A stretch of 58,512 nucleotides of DNA from Pseudomonas syringae pv. cilantro (GCF_001293775.1 NZ_LGLN01000074.1:1-58512); one strand, 5' to 3'. Counted from the first letter of the stretch, positions 1-14,106 are shown. Made by a program: numbers and translations. The notes: generated from the letters alone by a model not told the origin.

Positions 1-46
1 TGCGTCCTGCGCCTGGCCTGGCGAGATTTGGCCCGGCAACGCGGTT

Positions 47-71
47 CGCGATGAAACGGGAACAGACCCTA
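47..71. repeat. Half copy of the palindromic repeat found at 57000
   Basis: This 25-base stretch matches the right arm of the large palindrome at 57000-57052 with one mismatch (A instead of G at the middle of the arm). A few bases of the centre (AACGCGGTT) are also similar, but the left arm that should lie at about 20-43 is not recognisable. The copy sits directly before a broken dipeptidase reading frame, whose in-frame stop TAG (70-72) is supplied by the repeat itself. It is either a decayed copy of the element or one end left after a rearrangement. Confidence 0.7.
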
Positions 72-72
72 G

Positions 73-294
73 CGTAAAAGGGGTACACGAGTCTCGGAGT
101 TGTGCGATGAATCCAACTACTGCATAAACGGACATCGTCAATTACAGCCGGAATCGCTGGGGCAGGTCGCAGCAGTATTGAGTGGGCTTGGCTATGATGC
201 CGCGCAGATCGACGGCATTTTTGGCGACAATTTTCTGCGGGTCGCCCAGGCCACGTGGCCAAAGCGTGCATGCGATCCTTTGCAAACCTGTTAA
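73..294 (+). pseudogene. C-terminal remnant of a membrane dipeptidase (peptidase M19)
   Basis: The open frame runs from the stop at 70-72 to 294 and encodes about 73 residues with no good start codon (only TTG at 100). The segment ending GIFGDNFLRVAQATWP, preceded by a GYDAAQIDG-like helix, resembles the very end of M19 renal/membrane dipeptidases, where a G(Y/F)xxxxIxxIxGxNFLRV motif closes the TIM barrel. The rest of the roughly 350-residue enzyme, including all zinc ligands, is missing. The 5' boundary coincides with a palindromic repeat arm, so the gene was probably cut by a recombination or insertion event. The family match is by eye and the segment is short, so the assignment is moderate. 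Confidence 0.5.
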
Positions 295-395
295 TAAGTT
301 GTCACTTAAATGAACCACGGGCGCCGATTTCGACGCAGGAATAGCCCAGCAAAAGAGTCAATACTCGCATCCGCTAAAACCAAGGACCCCCGTTC

Positions 396-881
396 ATGAA
401 ATCCCGATTTTCTCTCAGTTCATCTTTCCTGATTATGTTGTCGCTGACAGGATGCGCAGCGACTATGAATACTCAAAAGCACGATCAGCCTGGAGAAAGC
501 GTGTTTTACGGCAGTTGGCATGTTGCAGGTGTAGCGGTATCAGACTCTGGCGTGCAGGCACTGGGGGATGATGATCCGAGCTTTATGGATCGACGTCTCA
601 GTTTCAATCACGACCAACTTGCATGGAAAGCGTCAGCAGGCTCGACGGAAGATATGTGCAAGGGGCCGGTCTTTCACAAGCTTCCGGCGATGAGTGGGGC
701 TGAACTGGAGCCACAGCTCCGCAAGCTTGGCATGGAAAAAGCCGTACGCTATGGCGTTGAATGCAAATCTGGAAGCTGGGGTCCTCTTAATAAAGAACGC
801 CCGACATTTTTTCTAGCACAGGATGGGTCTTTAGCTCTTTCCTGGTATGACGGCGGACTGCTGAAGCTCGTGCGAGACTGA
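396..881 (+). CDS. Small outer-membrane or periplasmic lipoprotein of unknown function
   Basis: A 161-residue protein with a type II (lipoprotein) signal peptide: a basic N-terminus (MKSR), a hydrophobic stretch and the lipobox LTGC with the acylated Cys at about residue 20. The residue after Cys is Ala, so transport to the outer membrane is expected. The mature part is about 140 residues, contains two Cys (DMCKG and VECKSG) that could form a disulfide, and has no recognised catalytic motif. An AAGGA Shine-Dalgarno sequence lies about 10 bases before the ATG. It is monocistronic in appearance, with the next gene starting 184 bases on. Function is not recognised; a META/heat-shock lipoprotein-like fold is possible from the GSWHVAGV opening but is only a guess. 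Confidence 0.75.
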   Translation: MKSRFSLSSSFLIMLSLTGCAATMNTQKHDQPGESVFYGSWHVAGVAVSDSGVQALGDDDPSFMDRRLSFNHDQLAWKASAGSTEDMCKGPVFHKLPAMSGAELEPQLRKLGMEKAVRYGVECKSGSWGPLNKERPTFFLAQDGSLALSWYDGGLLKLVRD

Positions 882-1065
882 TCACGTAAAGGCTTTTGGC
901 ACAGCGCTGTGAGGGGCCTCACCACCGCCTCGCCCGGCTTTTTTACGCCTCGACTTCAGTTCGTTGTATCCACTCTTATCTTTACGCAAATGCAGGTGTA
1001 TCGTATTCGCCCCTCGCATTTGCTCGCAGATGCGCCCAGTCGTCGTTTTCGAGGTCCCGCCGTTC

Positions 1066-2438
1066 ATGTCCTTTACCCGTCGTCAAATCCTTACAGGCAT
1101 CGCCGGTCTGGCTGTAGTAGGCCTTGGCGCGGGTGGTGCTTCGCGTTACTGGATGGGGCGTCGCGAGTCGGAGGCCGGTTCGGACTTCGTGCTGATTGCC
1201 GCGCCGCTGGACGTCGAACTGGTACCTGGCCACAAGACGCCTGCCTGGGCCTTCGGCGGTTCTGCGCCGGGCACGGAGTTGCGGGTGCGGCAGGGTGAGT
1301 GGCTGCGGCTGCGCTTCATCAATCAGTTGCCGGTCGAGACGACCATTCACTGGCATGGCATCCGCTTGCCGCTGGAGATGGACGGCGTGCCTTACGTGTC
1401 GCAGTTGCCGGTCAAGCCGGGCGAGTATTTCGACTACAAATTCCGTGTGCCGGATGCCGGTAGCTACTGGTATCACCCGCACGTCAGCAGCAGCGAGGAG
1501 CTGGGGCGCGGGCTGGTCGGGCCGTTGATTGTCGAAGAGCGCGAGCCGACCGGGTTTGCCCATGAGCGCACGGTCAGTCTGAAAAGCTGGCATGTGGACG
1601 AAGTGGGTGCGTTCACCGAGTTCAGTGTGCTGCGTGAAGCGGCGCGCGAGGGCACGGCGGGGCGGCTGTCGACGTTGAACGGCATTCCGCAGGCGGTGAT
1701 TGAGTTGCCAGCCGGGCAGATTACCCGGGTGCGCTTGCTCAATCTCGACAATACCGTGACCTATCGACTCAACCTGCCGGACGCTGAGGCGCAGATTTAT
1801 GCGCTGGATGGCAACCCGGTCAAACCGCGTCCCTTCGGCGACGAATACTGGCTGGGGCCGGGCATGCGCATCTGTCTGGCGATCAAGGCCCCGCCGGCGG
1901 GTGAGGAAATTTCGTTGCGTAACGGCCCGGTACGTCTGGGGACCTTCCGTTCGGTCGCCAATAACGATGCGCCGGGGCAGTGGCCGCCCGAGTTGCCTGC
2001 CAATCCGGTCGCCGAGCCGGACCTGGATAACGCCGAGAAGATCAATTTCAACGTCGAGTGGGTTGGCTCGGTATCGACCAATACCGACAACGGCAAGCCG
2101 CCGAGTCTGTGGCAGATCAATGGTGTGGCTTGGGACATTACCGACAAGACGTGTGCGGATCGCCCGATCGCCAGGCTGACGCTGGGCAAGAGCTATATCT
2201 TCGAATTGAAGAACATGACCCAGTATCAGCACCCGATTCATTTGCACGGCATGAGTTTCAAGGTGATCGCCTCCAATCGGCGCAAGATCATCCCGTACTT
2301 TACCGACACCTTTTTGCTGGGGCGCAATGAGCGCGCTCGTGTGGCACTGGTTGCGGATAATCCGGGTGTGTGGATGTTTCACTGCCACGTGATCGATCAC
2401 ATGGAAACCGGCCTCATGGCGGCCATCGAGGTGTCGTG

Positions 2439-2439
<1 letters not shown>
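1066..2439 (+). CDS. cumA: Tat-exported multicopper oxidase, CumA-like
   Basis: A 457-residue periplasmic multicopper oxidase. The ATG at 1066 was chosen because it begins a twin-arginine signal (SFTRRQILTG followed by a hydrophobic stretch), so the enzyme is probably exported folded with copper bound. All four copper-binding clusters are visible: HWHG near residue 94, WYHPH near 135, HPIHLHG near 389, and FHCHVIDHMETGLM near 439, which includes the type-1 copper Cys and axial Met. The family oxidises phenolic, metal or other one-electron substrates while reducing O2 to water. The Pseudomonas putida homologue CumA was linked to Mn(II) oxidation, although that role has been questioned. Its stop overlaps the start of tadA by one base (TGATG), so the two are translationally coupled, the arrangement described as cumAB. 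Confidence 0.88.
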
Positions 2440-8544
<6,105 letters not shown>

Positions 8545-8549
8545 GGCAC

Positions 8550-8861
8550 ATGTACAAGCTCGCGTTCTTTGTTCCGCCGAGCCATGTGGACGGGGTCAAG
8601 AGCGCTTTATTCGCCGCTGGGGCAGGGCGAATCGGTGCTTATGATCAGTGCGCATGGCAAGTGCTCGGCCATGGCCAGTTCCGCCCGCTGGATGGCAGTC
8701 AGCCATTTATCGGGCAGAGTGGCGAGGTCGAGCGGGTAGAAGAATGGAAGGTCGAGCTGGTCGTGGCCGATGATCTGATCCAGCAGGTGGTGGCGGCTCT
8801 CAAACAGAGCCATCCTTACGAAATGCCCGCTTATGAAGTGTGGCGGCTGGAAGATTTCTGA
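8550..8861 (+). CDS. YqfO/NIF3-like small protein (COG3323-type, CutA/PII-like fold)
   Basis: A 103-residue cytoplasmic protein starting MYKLAFFVPP and ending with the family signature HPYEMPAYEVWRL. This resembles the inserted PII/CutA-like domain of NIF3/YqfO proteins, here standing alone as is common in gammaproteobacteria. These form trimers and have been proposed to bind ligands or metals, but the cellular role is unknown. It begins 5 bases after the purL stop and is likely co-transcribed; in many Pseudomonas this pairing is kept, but no functional link to purine synthesis is shown by the sequence. Confidence 0.8.
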   Translation: MYKLAFFVPPSHVDGVKSALFAAGAGRIGAYDQCAWQVLGHGQFRPLDGSQPFIGQSGEVERVEEWKVELVVADDLIQQVVAALKQSHPYEMPAYEVWRLEDF

Positions 8862-8894
8862 GGCCTGCCCCTGCGCAACACCGCAACTCAGGGC

Positions 8895-9003
8895 GGACGC
8901 AGAGCGTTCAGAACTGCATGTCGACGCAGAGCGTCGCACGACAGTTGATACTATCGTTCCCTACGCTCCAGCGTGGAAATGCAGTTCTGGACGCTCCGCA
9001 TCC
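8895..9003. repeat. Composite extragenic palindromic repeat
   Basis: A 109-base intergenic element with imperfect 25-base terminal arms: 8895-8919 pairs with 8979-9003 with three mismatches. Inside are two smaller palindromes: GACGCAGAGCGTC (8922-8934) and a CTACGCTCCAGCGTGG-type hairpin (about 8962-8976). The block GCGTCGCACGACAGTTGA and the ATCGTTCC...CGCTCCAGCGTGG block recur at 11785-11872. This is a dispersed REP-like element lying between the 3' ends of two convergent genes, where it may also act as a bidirectional transcription stop. Confidence 0.75.
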
Positions 9004-9045
9004 GATCTTGACCTTGCGCCGCCGCGCGCCAATTCCCTGCCATGC

Positions 9046-9609
9046 TCAAGGTCGAATCTCGATCATCGTCCCGTCTTTCACCAGATCCCAAACCTCGCGC
9101 ATGTCGTTGTTCTTCAGGGCGATGCAGCCGTTCGTCCAGTCCAGCGTATGGAAATACCATTCCGGGTATTCCTCGTCCACCGGGGTGCCGTGGATCATGA
9201 TCATGCTGCCAGGTTTGACGCCTTCGCTGCGCGCACGCGCCGCGTCGGTGATGTTCGGGTAGGAAATGTGCATCGACAAGTTGTAGTTGTTACTGGGCTT
9301 GCGCCAGTCAAGCCAGTAAAAACCTTCCGGTGTGCGCTGGTCGCCTTCCTGCAGTTTGGTGCCTTTAGGGTTTTTGCCCAGCGAGATGCGATAAGTCTTC
9401 AGCGCTTCGCCGCCACTGATCAATTGCAACTGACGGGCTGACTTGAGCACCAGCACCTTGTCGACCTTCTTGCTGGCAATGCTCTCGGTATTGATGACTT
9501 TGTTATTGATGATTTTCTGTTCGCTGCCTTTGGGCACGATGGTCTGCGTGAACGCAGCCTGCGACAGCGGTACACATGACAGGCAGAAGAGGGCGAGCAA
9601 CCAGCGCAT
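9046..9609 (-). CDS. YafK-type L,D-transpeptidase-fold (YkuD) periplasmic protein
   Basis: A 187-residue protein with a Sec signal peptide (residues 1-18, cleavage after SQA). The YkuD domain covers about residues 50-187: VLKSARQLQLI opening, SLGKNPKG, EGDQRTPEG, then catalytic His140 in MIHGTP and catalytic Cys162 in TNGCIAL. The YSLGxNPxGxKxxEGDxRTPEG pattern is that of the YafK subgroup. Escherichia coli YafK (DpaA) detaches the Braun lipoprotein from peptidoglycan rather than cross-linking it. A role in releasing lipoproteins from murein, or in L,D-transpeptidation, is therefore likely; sequence alone cannot decide between them. Confidence 0.85.
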   Translation of the reverse strand: MRWLLALFCLSCVPLSQAAFTQTIVPKGSEQKIINNKVINTESIASKKVDKVLVLKSARQLQLISGGEALKTYRISLGKNPKGTKLQEGDQRTPEGFYWLDWRKPSNNYNLSMHISYPNITDAARARSEGVKPGSMIMIHGTPVDEEYPEWYFHTLDWTNGCIALKNNDMREVWDLVKDGTMIEIRP

Positions 9610-9669
9610 TACGATTTTCCTGACGGCCCTTGTTGTAAAAAGCGCCGATGTTGTGTGCGTCTCTGAAAT

Positions 9670-10221
9670 TCAGGTGTCCAGCAGCGGCCTTGACGGGGGC
9701 AGGGCGCTGGTGCGAACCGGGTAGTTCTGCCGACGCCGGTCGGCAAAAAAGCACTCCAGCGTATGCCTGACCGTCATGAAGGCCAGGTCGGACCACGGAA
9801 TGTCAGCTTCGTCGAACAGTTGCACTTCCAGACTCTCGACACCTGCGGCGAACTCGCCTGAGGCCATTTCCGCCCTGTAGAACACATGCACCTGGTTGAT
9901 GTGCGGCACGTCGATCATTGTATACAAGTGCAGGTCGCTGAGCATCGCGCAGGCCTCTTCAATGGTCTCGCGGCGTGCGGCCTGTTCGATGGTCTCGCCG
10001 TTCTCCATGAAACCGGCCGGCAGTGTCCAGAAACCCAGGCGCGGCTCGATGGCCCGCCGACACAGCAGAATTTTGTCGCCAAGTGTCACCAGGCAGCCCG
10101 CAACAATGTTCGGGTTCTGGTAATGAATGGTGTGGCAATGCTCGCAGACGTACCGCAGGCGACTGTCGCCTTCGGGAATGCGCTGGATAACCGGGTTGCC
10201 GCACTGGCTGCAAAATTTCAT
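9670..10221 (-). CDS. Nudix hydrolase with N-terminal zinc ribbon
   Basis: A 183-residue protein. A CxxC...CxxC zinc ribbon occupies residues 4-33 (FCSQCG and YVCEHC), followed by a Nudix domain with box GFMENGETIEQAARRETIEE near residues 75-95. The ribbon resembles that of NudC (NADH pyrophosphatase, RNA decapping), but the protein is shorter and lacks NudC's N-terminal domain, so the substrate is not determined. The ATG at 10221 is preferred to the TTG at 10233 because the ribbon starts directly after it. It is divergent from the CoA-type Nudix gene at 10374, so two Nudix hydrolases share one 150-base promoter region. Confidence 0.85.
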   Translation of the reverse strand: MKFCSQCGNPVIQRIPEGDSRLRYVCEHCHTIHYQNPNIVAGCLVTLGDKILLCRRAIEPRLGFWTLPAGFMENGETIEQAARRETIEEACAMLSDLHLYTMIDVPHINQVHVFYRAEMASGEFAAGVESLEVQLFDEADIPWSDLAFMTVRHTLECFFADRRRQNYPVRTSALPPSRPLLDT

Positions 10222-10373
10222 GGTTTCAGTCAATAGTGAACGCAGGCGCTATCTTGGCCTGTCGCGCGGCGGCTCGGCAACCCTTCGGATGGTATGAGTT
10301 GTCCTCGCAAGGGGTTGGGCGCGACGTTGCTTTTGGTGCATGATGCCAGGCACGCAACAGATCGAGATTTCCC

Positions 10374-10985
10374 ATGCTGGATGAGCTACTTCGCCGTGTA
10401 GTCAGTCATACGCCAGAGCCCTTCGACTCGGATCGACAATTCCCCGAGGCTGCCGTGCTGGTGCCTGTCACGCGCAGCGAGCAACCCGAGCTGATCCTCA
10501 CCCTGCGTGCCAGCGGGTTGTCCACGCATGGCGGTGAAGTGGCGTTCCCTGGTGGTCGCCGCGACCCTGGCGACCCTGATCTGATTTTCACCGCCCTGCG
10601 CGAAGCCGAAGAGGAAATCGGCCTGCCGCCGGGGCTGGTCGAAATTATTGGTCCGCTGAGCCCGTTGATTTCCAAGCACGGTATCAAGGTCACGCCTTAT
10701 GTGGGGGTTATTCCGGATTTCGTCGAATATCGGCCCAATGATGGCGAGATTGCAGCCGTGTTCAGCGTTCCGCTGGAGTTCTTTCGCCAGGACACTCGTG
10801 AACACACCCACCGCATCGATTACGAAGGGCGCAGTTGGTACGTGCCCAGCTACCGTTATGGCGAATACAAAATCTGGGGATTGACTGCGATCATGATCGT
10901 CGAGCTGGTCAACGTGCTGTACGACACCCGCATCAGCTTGCATCATCCGCCGGAGCGTTCGACGATCCGAGCGGTCCGTCCATGA
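10374..10985 (+). CDS. CoA pyrophosphatase-type Nudix hydrolase (NudL/YeaB-like)
   Basis: A 203-residue Nudix protein. It carries both the CoA-Nudix signature (LRASGLSTHGGEVAFPGG, matching the UPF0035 pattern LTxRSxxLxxHxGxVxFPGG) and the Nudix box that follows, GGRRDPGDPD...AALREAEEEIGL-like, around residues 60-85. The family splits coenzyme A into 3',5'-ADP and phosphopantetheine, or acts on oxidised CoA. It is the first gene of a probable operon with the gamma-carbonic anhydrase (40 bases downstream) and the DUF1289 gene. Confidence 0.88.
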   Translation: MLDELLRRVVSHTPEPFDSDRQFPEAAVLVPVTRSEQPELILTLRASGLSTHGGEVAFPGGRRDPGDPDLIFTALREAEEEIGLPPGLVEIIGPLSPLISKHGIKVTPYVGVIPDFVEYRPNDGEIAAVFSVPLEFFRQDTREHTHRIDYEGRSWYVPSYRYGEYKIWGLTAIMIVELVNVLYDTRISLHHPPERSTIRAVRP

Positions 10986-11025
10986 CTTTTCGCACCAACG
11001 AGCACGGCCAGCCTGAGGAATCTGC

Positions 11026-11550
11026 ATGAAATACCGCCTGGGGGATTCCCGCGTCCACACCGACCCGCAGAGCTGGGTCGCGCCCAACGCGTTGCTGATC
11101 GGCAAGGTCAGGCTGGAGGCGGGTGCCAGTGTCTGGTTCAACGCCGTGTTGCGTGGCGATAACGAACTGATCCATATCGGTGAAAACAGCAACGTGCAGG
11201 ACGGCACGGTGATGCATACCGACATGGGCTCACCGCTGGAAATCGGTCGGGGCGTAACCATTGGGCACAACGCCATGTTGCACGGTTGCAGCGTCGATGA
11301 TTACAGCCTGATCGGTATCAATGCGGTCATTCTCAATGGTGCGAAGATCGGGAAATACTGCATCATTGGCGCCAATTCGCTGATCGGCGAGGGCAAGGTC
11401 ATTCCCGACGGCTCGCTGGTGATGGGCTCGCCTGGCAAGGTGGTTCGCGAACTGACTGACGCGCAGAAGAAAATGCTCGAAGCCAGCGCTGCCCATTACG
11501 TACACAACGCCCAGCGTTACGCCCGCGAGCTGGCCGTACAGGAAGATTGA
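11026..11550 (+). CDS. Gamma-class carbonic anhydrase family protein (YrdA-like)
   Basis: A 174-residue left-handed parallel beta-helix protein built of hexapeptide repeats, seen as repeating I/V-x-x-G-x-x units from about residue 12 to 135. The three zinc-binding His of the gamma-CA site are present in VMHTD (near residue 65) and in GHNAMLHGC (near 82 and 87). Many members of the YrdA/PaaY branch have weak or no carbonic anhydrase activity, so enzyme function is inferred only from the metal site. The stop TGA overlaps the ATG of the next gene (TGATG), so the two are translationally coupled. Confidence 0.88.
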   Translation: MKYRLGDSRVHTDPQSWVAPNALLIGKVRLEAGASVWFNAVLRGDNELIHIGENSNVQDGTVMHTDMGSPLEIGRGVTIGHNAMLHGCSVDDYSLIGINAVILNGAKIGKYCIIGANSLIGEGKVIPDGSLVMGSPGKVVRELTDAQKKMLEASAAHYVHNAQRYARELAVQED

Positions 11551-11762
11551 TGAGCACTGATTCCGTAGTTGAAAAGCCGGTCCGTTCGCCATGCGTCAGT
11601 ATCTGCGCGCTGGATGAGCAGGACGTCTGCACCGGGTGCCAGCGCACCGTGAGCGAAATCACCCGGTGGGGCCGGATGAGCAACGACGAGCGCCGTGCTG
11701 TGCTGGTGCTGTGCGACGAGCGCGCGAGGGACAGTGGTCTGATGTGGACGATGGGCGGTTGA
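11550..11762 (+). CDS. DUF1289 small cysteine-rich protein
   Basis: A 70-residue cytoplasmic protein with the DUF1289 pattern: SPCVSICALDEQDVCTGCQRT, four Cys in a C-x3-C-x6-C-x2-C layout, then EITRWGRMSNDERRAVL. The cysteines suggest an Fe-S or zinc site; such genes are often annotated as Fe-S proteins without direct proof. The ATG at 11550 overlaps the stop of the carbonic anhydrase gene, which argues against the TTG one codon upstream. It is the last gene of the Nudix-carbonic anhydrase operon. Confidence 0.85.
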   Translation: MSTDSVVEKPVRSPCVSICALDEQDVCTGCQRTVSEITRWGRMSNDERRAVLVLCDERARDSGLMWTMGG

Positions 11763-11784
11763 CGCAGATAGTTGAGGCTTGAGT

Positions 11785-11872
11785 TATCGTTCCTCACGCT
11801 CCAGCGTGGGAGAACATTTCTCGACGCTCTGCGTCGCAAAAAGGGCGCGAAGCGTCGCACGATAGTTGAGAC
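11785..11872. repeat. Second copy of the extragenic palindromic repeat family
   Basis: It carries the same modules as the element at 8895-9003 in a different arrangement. The modules are TATCGTTCC followed by the hairpin CACGCTCCAGCGTG (about 11795-11808), the palindrome GACGCTCTGCGTC (11823-11835, the exact reverse complement of the inner palindrome of the first copy), and GCGTCGCACGATAGTTGA (about 11852-11869). A short fragment GACGCAGATAGTTGAGGC at 11761 looks like a truncated edge. It lies between the DUF1289 gene and the VUT gene, where it may end transcription or stabilise the 3' end of the mRNA. Confidence 0.7.
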
Positions 11873-11918
11873 GCGTTGAGCTATCATTGCCACCCTTTTC
11901 CCAAGCGCGTAACCCGTC

Positions 11919-12386
11919 ATGCTTTTTCTGATCGCCTACATCGGCAGCGTCGTGCTGATCAATTTCGCGTTTTCCAGTGCGCCGCATCTGGACGTCATCT
12001 GGTCGGCGTGGGGCGGGTTGGTGTTCGTGTTGCGCGATATGGTGCAGACCCGTTTCGGGCATGGCGCAATTCTCGCCATGCTGATGGCGCTGGTCCTGTC
12101 CTATGTCACCAGCGACCCCACCATTGCATTGGCCAGCGCCACGGCGTTCGCGGTGTCCGAGTGCATAGACTGGCTGGTCTTCAGCATCACCAGGCGGCCG
12201 CTGCGCGACCGCTTGTGGATCAGCTCGGCGCTGAGCATTCCGCTGGACACCTTTATCTTTTTCGGCGTGATCGACGCCCTGACGGCACCGGTCGTGCTGA
12301 CCGCGCTGGCCTCCAAGTTCGCCGGGGTCACCATGGTCTGGATGATCATGGCCTGGCGTGCCCGCAACAGTGCCTGCCCCGGCTGA
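11919..12386 (+). CDS. VUT-family membrane protein (possible queuosine-precursor transporter)
   Basis: A 155-residue integral membrane protein with about five hydrophobic helices. It has the VUT/YhhQ-like features of an early Asp-rich stretch (HLDVIWSAWGGLVFVLRDMVQTRFG) and a central ASATAFAVSECIDWLVF helix. The YhhQ branch transports the queuosine precursor preQ0/preQ1; this shorter branch is related but its substrate has not been established. No preQ1 riboswitch is evident in the 47 bases between the palindromic repeat and the ATG. Placement upstream of purT (102 bases) may reflect co-transcription. Confidence 0.75.
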   Translation: MLFLIAYIGSVVLINFAFSSAPHLDVIWSAWGGLVFVLRDMVQTRFGHGAILAMLMALVLSYVTSDPTIALASATAFAVSECIDWLVFSITRRPLRDRLWISSALSIPLDTFIFFGVIDALTAPVVLTALASKFAGVTMVWMIMAWRARNSACPG

Positions 12387-12488
12387 GCCCCGTTTGCCCG
12401 GTCTTCGTGGTAAATTGCGCGCCTTTCTCCACAGTGGTTGCTCGCACGACGCGAGCGGCGCTTGATATCTGCCTCACGAGGACCTGAG

Positions 12489-13670
12489 ATGACTCAAATC
12501 GGAACTCCACTGTCGCCTACCGCGACGCGCGTACTGTTCTGCGGCAGCGGCGAATTGGGCAAGGAAGTCGTGATAGAGCTGCAGCGCCTTGGTGTTGAAG
12601 TGATTGCTGTTGACCGTTATGAAAACGCACCCGCCATGCAGGTCGCGCATCGTAGCCATGTCATCAACATGCTCGACGGTGCCGCACTGCGCGCCGTGAT
12701 CGAGGCCGAAAAGCCGCACTTCATCGTTCCGGAAATCGAAGCCATCGCCACCGCGACGCTGGTGGAACTCGAGGCCGAGGGTTTTACGGTGATCCCGACT
12801 GCGCGCGCTGCGCAGTTGACCATGAACCGCGAAGGGATCCGCCGTCTGGCGGCTGAAGAGCTGAAGCTACCGACTTCGCCGTACCACTTTGCCGACACCT
12901 TCGAGGCCTACAGCAAAGCGGTCGAAGACCTCGGTTTTCCGTGCGTGGTGAAACCGGTCATGAGCTCTTCGGGTAAAGGCCAGAGCCTGCTCAAGAGCAG
13001 CGACGACGTCCAGAAAGCCTGGGATTACGCTCAGGAAGGCGGGCGTGCCGGCAAGGGCCGTGTGATCGTCGAGGGTTTCATCGACTTCGATTACGAGATT
13101 ACCCTGCTGACCGTGCGACATATCGGCGGCACTACCTTTTGCGCGCCGGTCGGTCATCGTCAGGAGAAGGGCGATTATCAGGAATCCTGGCAGCCACAGG
13201 CCATGAGTCCGGCCGCCCTGGCCGAGTCCGAGCGTGTCGCCAAGGCGGTAACCGAGGCGCTGGGTGGTCGCGGAATGTTTGGCGTCGAGCTGTTCATCAA
13301 GGGCGATCAAGTGTGGTTCAGCGAAGTTTCACCACGCCCGCACGACACTGGTCTGGTCACCCTGATTTCTCAGGACCTGTCGCAGTTCGCCCTGCATGCG
13401 CGTGCGATTCTGGGCCTGCCGATCCCGTTGATTCGCCAGTTCGGCCCGTCTGCATCGGCTGTGATTCTGGTCGAAGGCCAGTCTAAACAGACCGCGTTTG
13501 CCAACCTCGGCGCTGCATTGGCCGAGCCTGACACCGCACTGCGCCTGTTCGGCAAGCCTGAAGTCAACGGCCAGCGCCGCATGGGCGTTGCGCTGGCTCG
13601 CGACGAATCCATCGAAGCTGCGCGGGCCAAGGCGACTCGGGCATCGCGGGCAGTTAACGTCGAACTGTAG
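12489..13670 (+). CDS. purT: Formate-dependent GAR transformylase
   Basis: A 393-residue ATP-grasp enzyme that makes formyl-GAR from GAR, formate and ATP, the folate-independent route for step 3 of purine synthesis. The nucleotide-binding opening [18 protein letters not shown], the ATP-grasp stretch [12 protein letters not shown] and the metal-binding [13 protein letters not shown] with GMFGVELF are all present. Length equals the family norm. The ATG at 12489 follows a GAGGACCTGAG purine-rich site; longer in-frame openings lack similarity. A 7-base tandem repeat follows the stop within two bases. Confidence 0.96.
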   Translation: MTQIGTPLSPTATRVLFCGSGELGKEVVIELQRLGVEVIAVDRYENAPAMQVAHRSHVINMLDGAALRAVIEAEKPHFIVPEIEAIATATLVELEAEGFTVIPTARAAQLTMNREGIRRLAAEELKLPTSPYHFADTFEAYSKAVEDLGFPCVVKPVMSSSGKGQSLLKSSDDVQKAWDYAQEGGRAGKGRVIVEGFIDFDYEITLLTVRHIGGTTFCAPVGHRQEKGDYQESWQPQAMSPAALAESERVAKAVTEALGGRGMFGVELFIKGDQVWFSEVSPRPHDTGLVTLISQDLSQFALHARAILGLPIPLIRQFGPSASAVILVEGQSKQTAFANLGAALAEPDTALRLFGKPEVNGQRRMGVALARDESIEAARAKATRASRAVNVEL

Positions 13671-13671
13671 G

Positions 13672-13755
13672 CTCAAGTTACAAGCCTCAAGCTGCGGGCT
13701 TCAAGAAAGAGCGTCATGCTTCTTCTTGCAGCTTGCAGCTTGCAGCTTGCAGCTC
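13672..13755. repeat. CTTGCAG heptamer-repeat element
   Basis: An intergenic element starting two bases after the purT stop. The left part (CAAGTTACAAGCCTCAAGCTGC) is the partial inverse of the right part, which contains four consecutive copies of CTTGCAG (about 13724-13751). The two sides can fold into a long hairpin. A second element of the same build and orientation lies at 23316-23394, also directly after a stop codon (hom). The tandem heptamer number could vary between strains. Confidence 0.8.
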
Positions 13756-13758
13756 AGT

Positions 13759-13920
13759 TCATAGCTCCTTGCCTTTCGTCTCCTTCAGGCTCAACACCGC
13801 CAGCACGTTGATCAGCGCCGCTACTGATACATACCCGCCTGCCCAGCTCAGTCCGCCCATCGCCACCAGTTTCTGCGCGAAGAAGGGTGCCACCGAAGCG
13901 CCGGTATAGCGTACCTGCAT
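13759..13920 (-). pseudogene. C-terminal remnant of an MHS-family MFS transporter
   Basis: A 53-codon reverse-strand frame with clear similarity to the last transmembrane helix region of metabolite:H+ symporters: MQVRYTGASVAPFFAQKL, then GGYVSVAALINVLAVLSLKE and the TKGKEL tail. The (V/T)RYTGAS motif normally follows helix 10 of a protein of about 430 residues. Upstream of residue 1 the similarity can be followed only a few codons and only by changing frame (LLPELLP). The remaining 380 residues are absent, so this is a dead fragment lying between the heptamer repeat and the corC-like gene. Confidence 0.65.
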
Positions 13921-14106
13921 GGGAGCAGCTCTGGCAGCAGCATCTACAGCAGAGAGGGGGGCTGGTCATGCGGATTCCCTGACAGTCATTTCGCCGGTCA
14001 GCCCTATGCGCGCCCCGGCGAGCGATCACAATTGTGATTGTGGGTGCTGCGCCGAGAAGAGTAACCCGAATGGGCGGACAGGCAATTGAAACGAAGGGGA
14101 TTGGAT
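13921..14106. other. Intergenic sequence downstream of the transporter remnant
   Basis: About 190 bases with no convincing gene. The only structure seen is a small palindrome ATCACAATTGTGAT near 14027-14040, reminiscent of a CRP/FNR-type or other dimeric regulator site, but it is at the 3' side of the neighbouring gene and no promoter follows, so no function is assigned. Confidence 0.4.

Noticed and set aside
900..911. Palindrome CACAGCGCTGTG and adjacent GTGAGGGGCCTCAC as a terminator of the lipoprotein gene
   Set aside because: Both are short and the T-run comes about 15 bases later after unpaired sequence, so an intrinsic terminator cannot be supported.
982..2400. A 472-codon frame antisense to the multicopper oxidase gene
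   Set aside because: Same low-information shadow composition; the + strand gene has all copper motifs and an export signal.
11880..11918. Possible preQ1 riboswitch before the VUT-family gene
   Set aside because: The leader after the repeat is under 50 bases and lacks the compact stem with A-rich tail of preQ1-I riboswitches.
14027..14040. Palindrome ATCACAATTGTGAT as a possible CRP-like or FNR-like operator
   Set aside because: It lies between a pseudogene and the 3' end of the corC-like gene, with no promoter or start following; kept only as a note in the intergenic entry.
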